Source: Tolypocladium sp. Sup5 PDA-1 (taxonomy: Eukaryota > Ascomycota > Sordariomycetes > Hypocreales > Ophiocordycipitaceae). From it: DNA of 64,000 nucleotides. The position numbers and the translations under genes are program-made. Below are positions 1 through 10,313 of this stretch, one piece after another. Where the stretch lies: positions 1 through 64,000 of the forward strand of contig JPHH03000077.1 in NCBI GenBank assembly GCA_000750105.3, in the 5' to 3' direction. The notes below the pieces were generated by a model, which was not told where the DNA came from, searched no databases, and worked only from the letters and a program-made list of their open reading frames with translations. How positions within the stretch are numbered: position 1 is the first letter of the stretch; every line of letters starts with the position of its first letter.

Positions 1-20
1 GGGGTGTGCGGGGGGAGGCG

Positions 21-21
<1 letters not shown>

Positions 22-51
<30 letters not shown>
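22..51. repeat. 30-base poly-G tract inside the first intron of the alcohol dehydrogenase gene
   Basis: Thirty consecutive G. In the gene's orientation it is a poly-C run beginning a few bases after the splice donor. It may be real or an assembly/polymerase-slippage artefact. Confidence 0.9.
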
Positions 52-52
<1 letters not shown>

Positions 53-57
53 GGTAC

Positions 58-231
58 CCAGCCGGAGCGCAGGGTGTGCAGGTCCGAGCCGCAGATGCCC
101 GAGTGGGTGACTTTAATGTCCACGTCCGTCTCCTCCCACGGCTTGGGCTCGTACTCCTTCCAGACCATCTTGCCCTCGGCGGACGACGCGTCCAGGCCCA
201 TCCAGCCCTCGAACTTGTAGTCGGTCGTCAT
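58..231 (-). CDS. Zinc-type alcohol dehydrogenase (cinnamyl-alcohol/ADH6-like), first exon only
   Basis: The gene reads leftward and runs out of the window. The first exon starts at ATG 231 and ends at 58 after exactly 58 codons; a GT donor follows at 57-56. The encoded N-terminus ends with the motif SGICGSDLHTLRSGW, in which the Cys and following GSD/H residues form part of the catalytic zinc site of medium-chain NADP-dependent alcohol dehydrogenases of the cinnamyl-alcohol/Adh6 type. These enzymes reduce aldehydes to alcohols in the cytosol. The intron opens directly into a 30-base homopolymer (G on this strand, C in the gene). The rest of the GroES-like and Rossmann domains lie outside the window, so the exact subfamily is inferred from the N-terminal motif alone. 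Confidence 0.8.
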
Positions 232-2472
232 GGTGTCTGTGTGTGTGTTTCTTTTCGTCCGTTTACTCGGTTGGTGTTCCTGTTCAGCGTCGGGATGCCG
301 AGTGTCTGTTGGATGTCACGGCTGGTATAAGTCTATGACGGGAAACAAGCTTCCCCCAGGGCTACGAGCTTCGCGAGCTTGATACTTATACCAGCGACTG
401 CCGCCCGCCACCTACAGCATTGACTTTGCGGAATGTCCATCATCGCCAGCGTTATCACCGCTAATTCCAGCGTGGCCCTCGGGAATAGACTTTGGACGGC
501 AGCCCGCGTGCCAAGTGGAGACGGGTTGCTAATCGCTGATGTCAACGACGCCGTCACTGCCGGCCACGGACGCCCATGGAGATCTGTCTGAGCTGCGGCG
601 TCTGGTGTGCTCACTAATACAGTATCCTCGGGGCAGGGTGGGTAGCTAGTCATGTTTCTCGCACGAGTGGGATAACATGTATCCGTGGAACGTCAACAGA
701 TGCTCTGCAGTCCGGACTCTGTGCCACGGACATCCGGACATTACGGACTAGAGTAGTCCTATCCCGCGGCGGATGAACGCGCCGCAGAACCTCGGCAGCA
801 ATGGCAAAGGAACAGGACGAGACGCGACGATGCTCGGTCTGCGAGGGATCACCGCCAACAAGCGCGGGAAATAATTTAATAATTTCTTCGTCAATCGACA
901 TTCCAAAGATCTGGCCGGGATCTCTCCAGCGGCACCGGTGGACCCCACGGAGCCCCCGGCCCCGGCGACCAATCACGCTCCGCAGACTGAGCCTCGGCAT
1001 GCTCCGCTCCTTCGATGCATCGGCGGAAGTTCCGTGTCCATCAGCACCTTGAAAGCGCCTCAGTTCCCAATGGCGTCATATCGCCGACGCCAACCATCGG
1101 CGTTTACGTCCATTCTTTTTCTTGCTTGCTTGCCTCTCCCACTTTGCAATACATATGCTCTCTGCCGTGGCGATGTAATTGTCAGCAAGGACGCTATCGA
1201 CTCGGGATTGCCAGGGTCGCAGTGGACATTTGCGTTGGCTTGCGCGTTTTGCCTTGGGAAAAGGGGGGCAATCGACCTTGGGGCTGGAGTTTACGGTTGT
1301 TAGAGACGTTTTCTCCGTTGGGCGCGGCAGCTCAACTGCCGGCAGCTGGCTGGAAACTTATCAGCTGGGTTCAGGCCAACGTGTCGCGGTTCAGAACTTT
1401 AGAGACTAACAGCTGTTGCTTCGTGCCGTACCTGGCACTCTACGTCATGTCTACAGGCCTTTGCGAGCTTCGCATGGCCGTCCTCGATGATGGTAACTCT
1501 TGAACAACGTCTCCATGGCCGGGGTCTTGGCCCTGGGACCCAATGGCTAGCAGTCACTGTGCATCATCTACGTGATACGAGGCTTCGATTAAGATTAGGT
1601 CGACGGTTTAACTCAAACCCGTGCTCTTGAAGATAATGTTACTGGTCAATTTCTTGAACATCGTCAACCCGCGGAGCCATTCTAGATGTGGCATACCTCG
1701 GGGTTACCATAGCACGTCTCCGTCAATCCGACAAGACCCATCCTGACTACTATCAAAGTCACTGCCGCCATCGGATTGGTCCTGAACCCCATTCAACTCG
1801 GCTTCCTATGCATCCGCTTCTTCAACCCCGTTAGACTCGGCCTCATATCCATCCGCTGCCCGCCCTCGTCTCCATCTGCGTGACCGCTTTTTGCCATTCA
1901 GTCGAGACACTGATGTGATCTCCTGTCGATTCCGTCCTTGTTGACGCGTCCATGATCCGAGCATCCGTGAAATAAGGCGCTGTCGAGACCTTCCGAATAA
2001 AATCGCATACCATGCAGTGTTCGACTCCTCCACCGTCGAGGAAGCGACTCCGGTACTCCCGTGTTTCATGCGTGCTGCGAAGAGAGCTCCAGACGAGGCC
2101 GGTGAACCCGAGATTCACATACCTCGCATCAGTCGACCTCCATGACGCCGGTGTCAAGTTGCGATGACGGACGAGTTCTCGAAAAGCCAATTGTGAAAGC
2201 TGATAATCCGTCTTATGCTTCAGGCGGCTACCAAGCGTCGCACTGTTTGCTCCATGTTCGGTCGGCGCTTGTCAGTTCATCCCGTCCTTGGCTTGTGTGG
2301 GCAGTCTGGGCGGTTGGCGGTGGTGACGGGACCAACTACCTCATCATGGAGGGTAGCAAACAGCGGGCGCCTTGCCAGTGGTAGAAATATCGTTGCCAGC
2401 ACCGCAGGCGACTCCAACGATGCCTTTCCTTTCCCAACAAAGGACCCCCGATCGGATTGAAGAACTACTGTC
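232..2472. other. Intergenic region between two divergent genes
   Basis: No ORF here has recognisable motifs, and candidate frames on both strands are short and compositionally non-coding. It presumably holds the promoters of the alcohol dehydrogenase (leftward) and the cyanovirin-like gene (rightward). Confidence 0.6.
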
Positions 2473-2931
2473 ATGCTTCGCCTAGCCTTCCTCGCCGCTC
2501 TGGAGCTTGCCACGGCGGTCGCCCAGCTCACCGCGCAGTGCGAGTTCGTCAACTTCTCGCCCGCCAACGGGCCGGACCCCATCGCGTACACGGCGAAGTG
2601 CTCCGCGACGCCTGGAGGATATATGGAGACTTGTTCGCAGTTGGACCTCTCACACTGCCTGTCCAACCAAGACGGCCATCTGCAGCTCCCGATCGAGTAC
2701 GTCAAGCGGCGATATAAGCCGTGACGCTGCCACTCTGCCGTCATGGGTACTAACGACGCCAACATCAACAGTGGAAGCGCTGCAGACTTTACCAAGACTT
2801 GTCCAAGCTGCCACGTCGACGGCGCAGGGACGCAGCTGTACTGCCTCTGCGAGCGCATGAACATGTCGTTTAATTACACATCGGTCGACCTGAGTACGGT
2901 TAACGAGGCTTCCGAGGTGGTCGTGTGCTGA
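2473..2931 (+). CDS. Secreted cyanovirin-N homology (CVNH) domain protein
   Basis: Two exons, 2473-2696 and 2772-2931, encode about 127 residues. The 75-nt intron has a GTACGT donor and a CTAAC branch site, and joins Glu/Asp codon bases in frame. Residues 1-17 form a signal peptide. Two half-repeats of the CVNH fold are visible: the first ends with a segment carrying CSQLDLSHCLSNQDGHLQ, the typical cysteine / Leu-Asp-Leu / Asn-x-Gly-x-Leu pattern; the second contains CHVDGAGTQLYCLC followed by a diverged SVDLSTV segment. CVNH proteins are small mannose-binding lectins found in ascomycetes; a carbohydrate-binding extracellular role is inferred from family. The second repeat is less canonical, so sugar binding may be reduced. 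No enzyme gene sits beside it. Confidence 0.65.
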
Positions 2932-3573
2932 TGCCGAGGGAACAGACGACATCATTCTCATCCAGGAGGGCATATTGGCCTGCTCCACAACACTTGGGAA
3001 GGAACTCTCAGAATGTCCCATTTCACAGATTGGAGGCCGACCAACGCGACGTCGGTATGTCGCATGATGCTGGTTGCCAGGCCCTTTCATCCTTGTGCGA
3101 AAACCCGATCGGGGTCTGGGGTGATAATTAGGCCACGACCAAGTTGATTTGAGGACGAAAACCAGTTGCTAGGCGTGCCGAGCTTTGTCAAAGTCGGGTT
3201 CATTCATTCAGCTGTCGCCTTCGAAGCCATTGAGGAGAATCAAAGCGAACAGAGTCGTTTGCGATACGCCGGAAATTAAAAGTCCTGTGGTGCAGCGGTG
3301 ACACTACCGAGGTCACAACAGCCGTGTCCGGCAGACTGGGAGACATCGATCTATCACGACCATTTGGATCGGGCCTAAGGCATCATGCAGTGCATCGTTA
3401 CCTGCGGCTCAGTGACATGCTGCGCAGCGTGAGGTGCGATGCGAGATCCCGGTGGTTTGTTGTGCGGCGCGGGTGCGCGGCAGCTGGCTCTATATGAGCC
3501 GGAGGTACTTCGTACAAAGCCCCAACACTGCAAAGGCTTTGGCCGTGGGACATTGTCCGAGGAGGACGGCGGC
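2932..3573. other. Intergenic region
   Basis: No coding signal. It contains one copy of the palindromic motif GTACTTCGTAC at 3505-3515 that recurs across the window. Confidence 0.6.
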
Positions 3574-4490
3574 TCATAACGTCCTCTCACCTCGCTGTTT
3601 CTTCTCCTCTTCCATCCTCGCTGCCCACATGGCGGACCCTACCGTATTCGTCAGACGGAACAAGAACGACAAGACTGGTGTCAGCTCCAGGATGAACGCA
3701 ACGGCTCCAAACCAGGCATACTCCCAGCTTCGACGTTAGATTTCCTGCTTCTCCTCATCCTTGGACAGGCCACGCAGGTGGAACCACCGAGCCTTGTCCC
3801 CGTCAAGATGATAAAGGCTGGCGTGCCAACAAAGGGGATGAAGACGAGGGGCAGGAATACAGCAAGCTGCAACCCGAGGTACGGGATGAGGTCTGAGCCC
3901 AATAAACCGATGCCGTCGATGATTTGAAAGAGGGTCCAAGGTTGGCCGCGGATCCAGGTCTTGGTTGTTCCCAGCATCTTTACAACGTTAGGTGCATCAT
4001 TTACGAGATGTCGGTGCGGAGAGACGATGTCTTTTTGGGAGAGCTTGAGGAGTGTAGCCTGAGACATGGTTAGCCGAGGAAATAATGCTAGTAAAAATAA
4101 TGGTGATTTGTAAATGGACCAAGTATTCATACATCGAATGCGTCTGCGCGGCATGTGTCTAAATAGTAGCCTCCATACATGCCCTGTGCTATGGCCAAGG
4201 CTTCGCCCAAGGTCAGAACAATGGCGCTGAGCCAGGCGCCGGGGCCGTGAAAGACGGAGAGGAACGCATATTGGGGGAGGAAGGCGAAGTTGAAGAATAT
4301 AGGGAATATTAATAGGAACACCAGGGACACCGGCAGCAGTTTGTAGATGAACAGTGGCCAGAGCTCGGGGCTGCGCAGGAAGAAGCAAAAGCCGCGGAGG
4401 GGGGAGGTACGACGCGGCGACGGCTGCGCGCTTTAGGTATGCGCTCTTATGAGGCTCTCCACGGAACTTGATGGGCTCCTTGGTGGCCAT
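3574..4490 (-). pseudogene. EI24/CysZ-domain (Rrt8-like) membrane protein gene, disrupted
   Basis: Leftward gene starting at ATG 4490. Its pieces read as one EI24-domain membrane protein: an N-terminus ending in KSAYL, then RGFCFFLRSPELWP with hydrophobic segments down to 4133, a 74-nt intron (4059-4132, GTATGA donor, CTAAC branch), then an exon beginning ATLLKLSQKD and reaching VFIPFVGTPAFI. Three lesions break it: a frame change at the six-G run 4399-4404, a second frame change near 3785-3800 (consistent with a small deletion), and an in-frame TAA at 3736-3738 within an otherwise good stretch (EEKQEI stop RRSWEYAWFG). The stop would be CAA after a single C-to-T change. The reading then continues to TGA at 3574-3576. 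Related proteins are fungal membrane proteins linked to lipid droplets and spore wall; function is inferred from family. Confidence 0.7.
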
Positions 4491-5195
4491 GTCGCTAGTT
4501 GAAGGTACTGTAGTCTGTGCAAGTGCCCCGAGCTTTTGAACGTTTCGGGAGAGACATCAGTGAATCAGATGGTGGCGTCGGGGTTGGTGCTCAAGGCGCT
4601 CCAGGCCTCCTGCCAAGCACGTTGACGCAACCGCGCCGATGAGTGGCTGCACATGCACGTCCGACGAATGCCCGAACGTCCCTCTGCAAAGTGTTCAACA
4701 CTGGCAACTCGGATGCGGCCTGGCTCTAGAAATCCGCGAAAAATACACGGCTTCTGAGGACTGACGTGTCCAGCGGGAAACTCTCGACGTTGCGCTCTGC
4801 ACAGGTACTGCGCTGCTACGGGTACAGGCACGCTCATGACAGACGGAACGTTGTCGGCCAAACCGATGCAAAGGCAAAAACCGTTCCTGCCACTTGGCTT
4901 GGAGGCGCGGGTGGCCCGTGCACGGGGTCGCACCAATGGAGATACCCGAATGTTCCCGAGCCAATGCGAACATTTTTTCTGCCGTCCCCTTGCGCCGTCG
5001 GCCAAGGAAGGAGCCACCCCCGTCAGCGCGGCAAGAAAAAACGACCTCAAAACCGCCGTCAATTTTTCCAGGTTCCTTCCTCCGCGATCTCCCTCATAAC
5101 AACTCCATTTCTCCACGTCGAGAACCTCGAGCCTCAACTCTCCACTCCATCCCCTTGGCCTCCCCCAGTTCGTTCTCGAGCTCTTTCTCTTCACA
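4491..5195. other. Intergenic / promoter and 5' leader of the phosphate carrier gene
   Basis: No gene seen. The last ~100 bases before ATG 5196 are pyrimidine-rich, as in fungal highly expressed gene leaders. Confidence 0.55.
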
Positions 5196-6344
5196 ATGGC
5201 TAGCGGCGCGCAAACCACCGGCTCGACCAAGGTCGACGCCGTCATTGAGAATGTCAAGGCTGCCGAGCCGCAGAAGCTGTCGGGCCTCGCCCTGTACTCG
5301 CGCTTCGCCCTGGCTGGCGCTGTCTGCTGCTCCGTCACCCACGGCGGTCTGACTCCCGTCGATGTGTAAGTCGTCTTGCCCTGGCGCCGTCCCGTCGCTT
5401 CCAGTGCGCCGCGCCTCTTCCTGGTGCGAACACCGCTGACGTCTCGCGCCCGCAGCGTCAAGACCCGTATCCAGCTCGACCCCGCGACCTACAACCGCGG
5501 CATGATCGGCGGCTTCCGCCAGGTCATCCAGAACGAGGGCGCCGGCGCTCTCCTCACCGGCATTGGCCCTACCTTCGCCGGCTACTTCCTCCAGGGCGCC
5601 TTCAAGTTCGGTGGATACGAGTTCTTCAAGCAGCAGTGCATCAACAACCTCGGCTACGAGACTGCCTCCAACAACCGCACTGCCGTCTACCTGGCCTCGT
5701 CCGCCGCCGCCGAGTTCTTCGCCGACATTGCCCTGTGCCCCCTCGAGGCTACCCGTATCCGTCTCGTCTCTGAGCCCACCTACGCCAACGGCCTCATCGG
5801 TGGCTTCACCAAGATCGTCAAGAACGAGGGCTTTGGCGCCTTGTACGCTGGTTTCGGCCCCATCCTGTTCAAGCAGTAAGTTTCCCCGCAAGGCTTGCCC
5901 CGCGACGTGGATTTATCCCGTCATCTACGCCCTGATTGCGCGGCTGACATGCGACGCAGGATCCCCTACACCATGGCCAAGTTCGTCGTGTACGAGAAGG
6001 TCGCCGAGACCATCTACCGCTCGTACCCCAAGAAGGACATGTCCGATGGCGCGCAGACCGCTGTCAACCTGGGCTCTGGTCTGATTGCCGGTTTTGCCGC
6101 CGCCCTCGTCTCTCAGCCCGCCGACACCATGCTCTCCAAGATCAACAAGACCAAGGGCCTCCCCGGTGAAGGCACCACCTCCCGTCTCATCAAGATCGCC
6201 AAGGAGCTCGGTTTCCGCGGCTCCTACGGCGGTATTGGTGCCCGTCTCTTCATGGTCGGTACCCTGACCGCCGGTCAGTTCGCCATCTACGGCGACGTCA
6301 AGAAGGCCCTGGGCGCTGTTGGAGGAGTTGAGATTGCCGCCTAA
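5196..6344 (+). CDS. mir1: Mitochondrial phosphate carrier (Mir1/PiC type)
   Basis: Three exons (5196-5365, 5456-5875, 5960-6344) give 324 residues. Both introns have GTAAGT donors and interrupt codons in phase 2. Three mitochondrial-carrier repeats are visible through their signatures: PVDVVKTRIQ (repeat 1, spanning intron 1), PLEATRIRL (repeat 2) and the degenerate PADTMLSKIN (repeat 3). The GIGPTFAGY and GFGPILFKQIPYTMAKF segments are characteristic of the phosphate carrier branch. It imports inorganic phosphate with protons across the mitochondrial inner membrane for ATP synthesis. Codon use is strongly C-ending, consistent with high expression. The long ORFs on the opposite strand over this gene are shadows. 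The plasma-membrane phosphate symporter lies about 11 kb downstream on the same strand. Confidence 0.95.
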
Positions 6345-7072
6345 ACGCATTTGCTTTGTGTGTTTAGAGGATTAGAGGGGAGGGGACGCATCGAAAGAAA
6401 TGGGAAGAAATGGACAGGCACCCGAGGCAGTTGTCCTGGTATTGCCCAAGAGCTGGGCTTGCCCGGGTGGTTGGCTGAAGGTGCCTCTTGCATATAGAAG
6501 CGGATTGTATCGTTTCTGACATGGCTTCTTCGACATGGAAGCCGCCGTGTAAGATCGCTTACCGTTTTGATGGCGCGAGACCTTTGGGACGAGGGGATGT
6601 GGTTCGTCTCTTGTTTGCCTAGAGTAGAGCATAGAGTGGGCAGACTGGTAGCATTCCTACCGAGGGTTGTATAATAGTCGATTTCACGCGTTTCAAATAG
6701 ACGGGAGTTTCCTTGCCTTGAGATGATGCTGCTTTTGAGGGTCTCGGGGGTGGTGATGGCTACATGCCTTTCGGTGTCTGCTCTATCGGCTCGGTTCACC
6801 GAATAATGATGATATGGTGATACCACTTGTAGTCTATTAGAATATTAAAACGCCTGTTTTTAAAGGATACGCAGGCACGCAATTAAATTCGTAGAATATC
6901 AGCATGTGCCTTGGACTCTTGTTGATGGCAGTCGATCGAGCCTGCACGCTGCGGGTACCCTGCTGGCGCTTATCTTATCAGTGCAGTAAAGTCCCAAAAT
7001 TTCTTCGGCGACGCATCCCCCACGTCTGGAGCCGTCCTACAACAACCCAATTGCACAAAATTGTTGCCCAGG
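6345..7072. other. Intergenic region
   Basis: 3' flank of the phosphate carrier and promoter of SDA1. AT-rich around 6830-6900. No gene seen. Confidence 0.55.
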
Positions 7073-9390
7073 ATGGTAAAACGAAAGGTCGCAGCGCTCG
7101 AGAAGCTCGATGCAGACTTGTATGTTCAAGACTCCAAGCCTATTGACCAAAGCTGACCCGTTGCAGCGCGAGCTTGCAGTACAAGATCCGCCGAGATCCC
7201 AAGTAAGAGACGCCGCCCTCTCCAGACAATGCACATCGCGCTGACCTCGGCCGCAGGTCCTACAAGGACGACTTCTTGAAGCAGTGGGAGCAATATGAGT
7301 CGCAGCGGGAAATCTTCCTCATGTCCCCGACGGCGGCCACGGCCGACTCGGTGGAATCCTTCCACAACATGATCGATCTGATCGCCCACGTCGCCGACTG
7401 CTACCCCCAAGAGACGCAGACCTTCCCCGACGACCTGAAGACGATCCTGACGCAGCACCACGCCGTGATACATCCGGAGTTGAGAGACAAGGTTGTCGGC
7501 AGCCTGGTGCTGCTGCGGCGCAAGGAGGTCATCGACTCTGCGAGCCTCCTGACGACTCTGTTCCCGATCCTCGTGTCGTCGCCGAGCAAAACCCTGCGCG
7601 AGCTGCTCTTCAACAAGATCCTAAACGACCTACGCAACTCCAACTCAAAGTCCATCAACCACCCGCTCAACCGAACCATCCAGACCGTCCTGTACAACCT
7701 CGTCACGGCCGACAGAGCCTCGCCCAGGGCCATCTGGGCAATCAAGCTGACGCGCGAGTTGTGGAAGCGCCAAATATGGACCGACGCGAAGCCCGTCGAC
7801 GTCATGAAGGAGGCCTGCCTGGCAGAAAACGAAAAGGTCGCCGTCGGAGGTGTGCGCTTCTTCCTCGGCGGCGACAAGGAGCGCGAGGAGCTCGAGGACG
7901 AGAGCAGCGACGAGGAAGTCGACCTGAGCAAGTTCCGCCACCAGATGGGCATCAACAAGAAGACGAAGAAGCAGAAGAAGCAGTACGACAGGGCCGTCAG
8001 CAAGGTGAAGAGCATGGAGCGCAAGAAGAGCAAGCCCCATCCGCTCAACTTTTCGGCTCTGCACCTGCTGCATGACCCGCAAGAGTTTGCCGAGCAGCTC
8101 TTCTCGAGGCACCTGCAAAACACAAAGGCTAAGCTGTCGCTGGATACCAAGATACTCGTGCTACAGCTGGTCACGCGATTAGTCGGCCTGCACCAGCTGA
8201 CCGTCGTGCCTCTCTACTCCTGGTTCATCAAGTACCTTAACCCGCGGCAGCAAATGGTCACGTCCTTCCTCGCATCGTTGGCACAGGGCACACACAACCT
8301 TGTGCCTCCCGATGCACTGGAGCCATTGATCCAGAAGATTGCAAACGAGTTCGTTTCAGAAGCGTCGGCAAATGAGGTCGCCGCCGCCGGTCTGAATTCC
8401 ATCCGTGAGATTTGCGCCAGGCAACCGCTTGCCATGACGGACACTCTTCTGCAGGACTTGGTTCAGTATCGCAAGAGCAAGGACAAGGGTGTCATGATGG
8501 CGGCAAAGGGACTGTTGTCCCTGTACAGAGAGGTCGGCGCCGAACTGCTGAAGAAGAGGGATCGAGGAAAGGACGCCACCATCGGGCTGAAGGATGGGAT
8601 CCAGCACCAGCGAAAGTACGGCGAGGAAGACGCCGGCGGCATCGAAGGCTTGGACCTGTTGGCCAAGTGGAAGGAGGACGAAAAGAAGAGGAAACGTGCG
8701 GCAAAGGGCCTTCCCGAGACGGCCGGAAGCGACGAGGAGAAGGATGAGGATGATGGCTTCAACTCGAGCGACTGGGAAGTGGAATCCGATGACAGCAGTG
8801 TCTCTGGAGAGTGGATCAACGTCAGCGACGATGAAGATGAGGCTCCGGCGCCCAAGAAGCAGAAGAAGAAGGGCGACGACGCCTCCGACGACGAGGACAA
8901 AGAGGAGCGCGAGGCCGAGCTGGAACGCATGACAAAACTCGCCACCACCACCATCCTCACACCCGCGGACCTGGCCAAGCTACAAGAGCTCCGCGCCGCA
9001 GCCTCCGTCGAAAAGGCCGTCAACGGCAACCGCCGCAGCAAGCACCAGAACGGCACCGAGAACCGGCACCGCGACGACGGCCTCACGGCGGAGAACATCG
9101 AGGCGCCCGCGCGGCTGCGCAAGCTAACCAAGGAGGAGAAGGTGGCGCTGGCCAAGGAGGGCAAGCCGGAGCGAGAGGAGCACAAGAGCACGACGGCGAT
9201 CAAAAAGTCCAAGAAGGAGGCGGTGGGCAAGAGCACGAGCAACCGGGAGAAGAATCGCAAGAAGAACTTCCTCATGACGATCGGCAAGGCCAAGAGCAAG
9301 CAGAAGAGGAGTCTGGTGGAAACGCGGAGGGTGTTGAAGGGGCATGTGGAGAGGAGCACCAGGGGTGGGCGGCGGAGGAACGGTACGTGA
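7073..9390 (+). CDS. SDA1: Sda1-family ribosome biogenesis protein
   Basis: Three exons: 7073-7119, 7167-7202 (36 nt) and 7257-9390, total 738 residues. The start MVKRKVAALEK and the spliced segment LQYKIRRDPKSY across introns 1 and 2 match the conserved Sda1 N-terminus. The N-terminal half carries the NUC130/3NT-type helical region; the C-terminal third holds acidic Ser/Asp/Glu stretches (about residues 515-600) alternating with Lys-rich segments and ends in a basic GGRRRNG tail, as in the family. Sda1 is a nuclear/nucleolar factor needed for 60S subunit maturation and export. Length is close to the family norm. The very short second exon is easily missed by gene finders, but without it the conserved N-terminus is lost. 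Confidence 0.93.
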
Positions 9391-9647
9391 GGGGGGGTTT
9401 TATTGGTTGTCTATGCTGGTAGAGATAGATGTTGCATTCGCGGGCGTGAAAAGAGATACCTTTCTGCAGTTGTTTCTTGTTGCTTGCTCCGACTGCGTGT
9501 GTCATGCCGTCGAGACGGCCGTATAAAGTGCCTCCGAGTCGGCAACTCGGGCAGCCCACCACCACCCATATCTCACAAAGAGAGGGTATCCAGCACCTCT
9601 CCGGCGACAAGTGAAATATCACAATCCTGTCCTGACCAGAAACCCCC

Positions 9648-9992
9648 CTACCGCCCCTCCGACGCCGCCCTCGCCCTCGCAATGCACGACGCGCAGTACA
9701 GCGCACAGCCCACGACCTCGCCGTCGCAGTCGGGGTTCCCGCACCCCAGCGCGCGGAACTGCAGCGTCTGGGCCGGTATTTTCTTGCCACCGCCGCTACC
9801 GCCGCCGCCGCCGCTGCTTGCATTGCCCGCGTTGTTGCTGTGCGCCATGGCGAGGAGGGTTTGTGCCGCGCGCACCACGTCCGCGTCGCTGTCGGCGCGT
9901 TGGCGCGTGGTGGTCGGCATGGCTTCCGCTAAACTTGTTACGTTGCTAGGTATGCTAACTTGTATTTCGTGAGCTTCTGCGACGGATGTCAT
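9648..9992 (-). CDS. Small cysteine-containing hypothetical protein
   Basis: Proposed start ATG 9992, giving 114 residues; the frame stays open upstream, so a longer or spliced N-terminus is possible, and an internal Met (start of MPTTTRQRADSD) is another option. The protein has a Gly/Ser-rich linker in the middle and a compact C-terminal motif with five cysteines (CGNPDCDGEVVGCALYCASC) that could bind a metal ion. It is convergent with SDA1, 257 bp away. No function is recognised. The cysteine spacing and strong GC3 bias of the C-terminal half support it as real. Confidence 0.5.
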   Translation of the reverse strand: MTSVAEAHEIQVSIPSNVTSLAEAMPTTTRQRADSDADVVRAAQTLLAMAHSNNAGNASSGGGGGSGGGKKIPAQTLQFRALGCGNPDCDGEVVGCALYCASCIARARAASEGR

Positions 9993-10313
9993 GTAGGGCA
10001 CCTGGGGCAGGAGGGGGGGCGTGACGAGGCAAGTGAAATGGTGATATTTGTGACTTGGCTGGAGGAAGGGCGACATGTGCGGATGAGGTGTTGATGGCGT
10101 TCTCGATGCTGGTAGGGAACTACTGGGAGCAGTCAGAAAAGCGCTGAACAGCACTGTGAGATGTCTGGCATTGATGGTTGTGAATGCATCATATACATTG
10201 TTTGCTTTCACAAAGGCCGACAGAGCCTGAACAGCCCGTCTACAAGAGCCAAAGAAGGTATCCAAAACTATATGCAAAACGTAAGAACCAAATGTCGAAA
10301 ATAGAAACCCACA
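9993..10313. other. Short intergenic region
   Basis: Separates two leftward genes; nothing recognisable. Confidence 0.5.

Noticed and set aside
5094..5891. 265-codon minus-strand ORF
   Set aside because: Shadow of the mitochondrial phosphate carrier.
8463..9359. 298-codon minus-strand ORF
   Set aside because: Shadow of the charged C-terminal half of SDA1, read as Ser/Leu-rich sequence.
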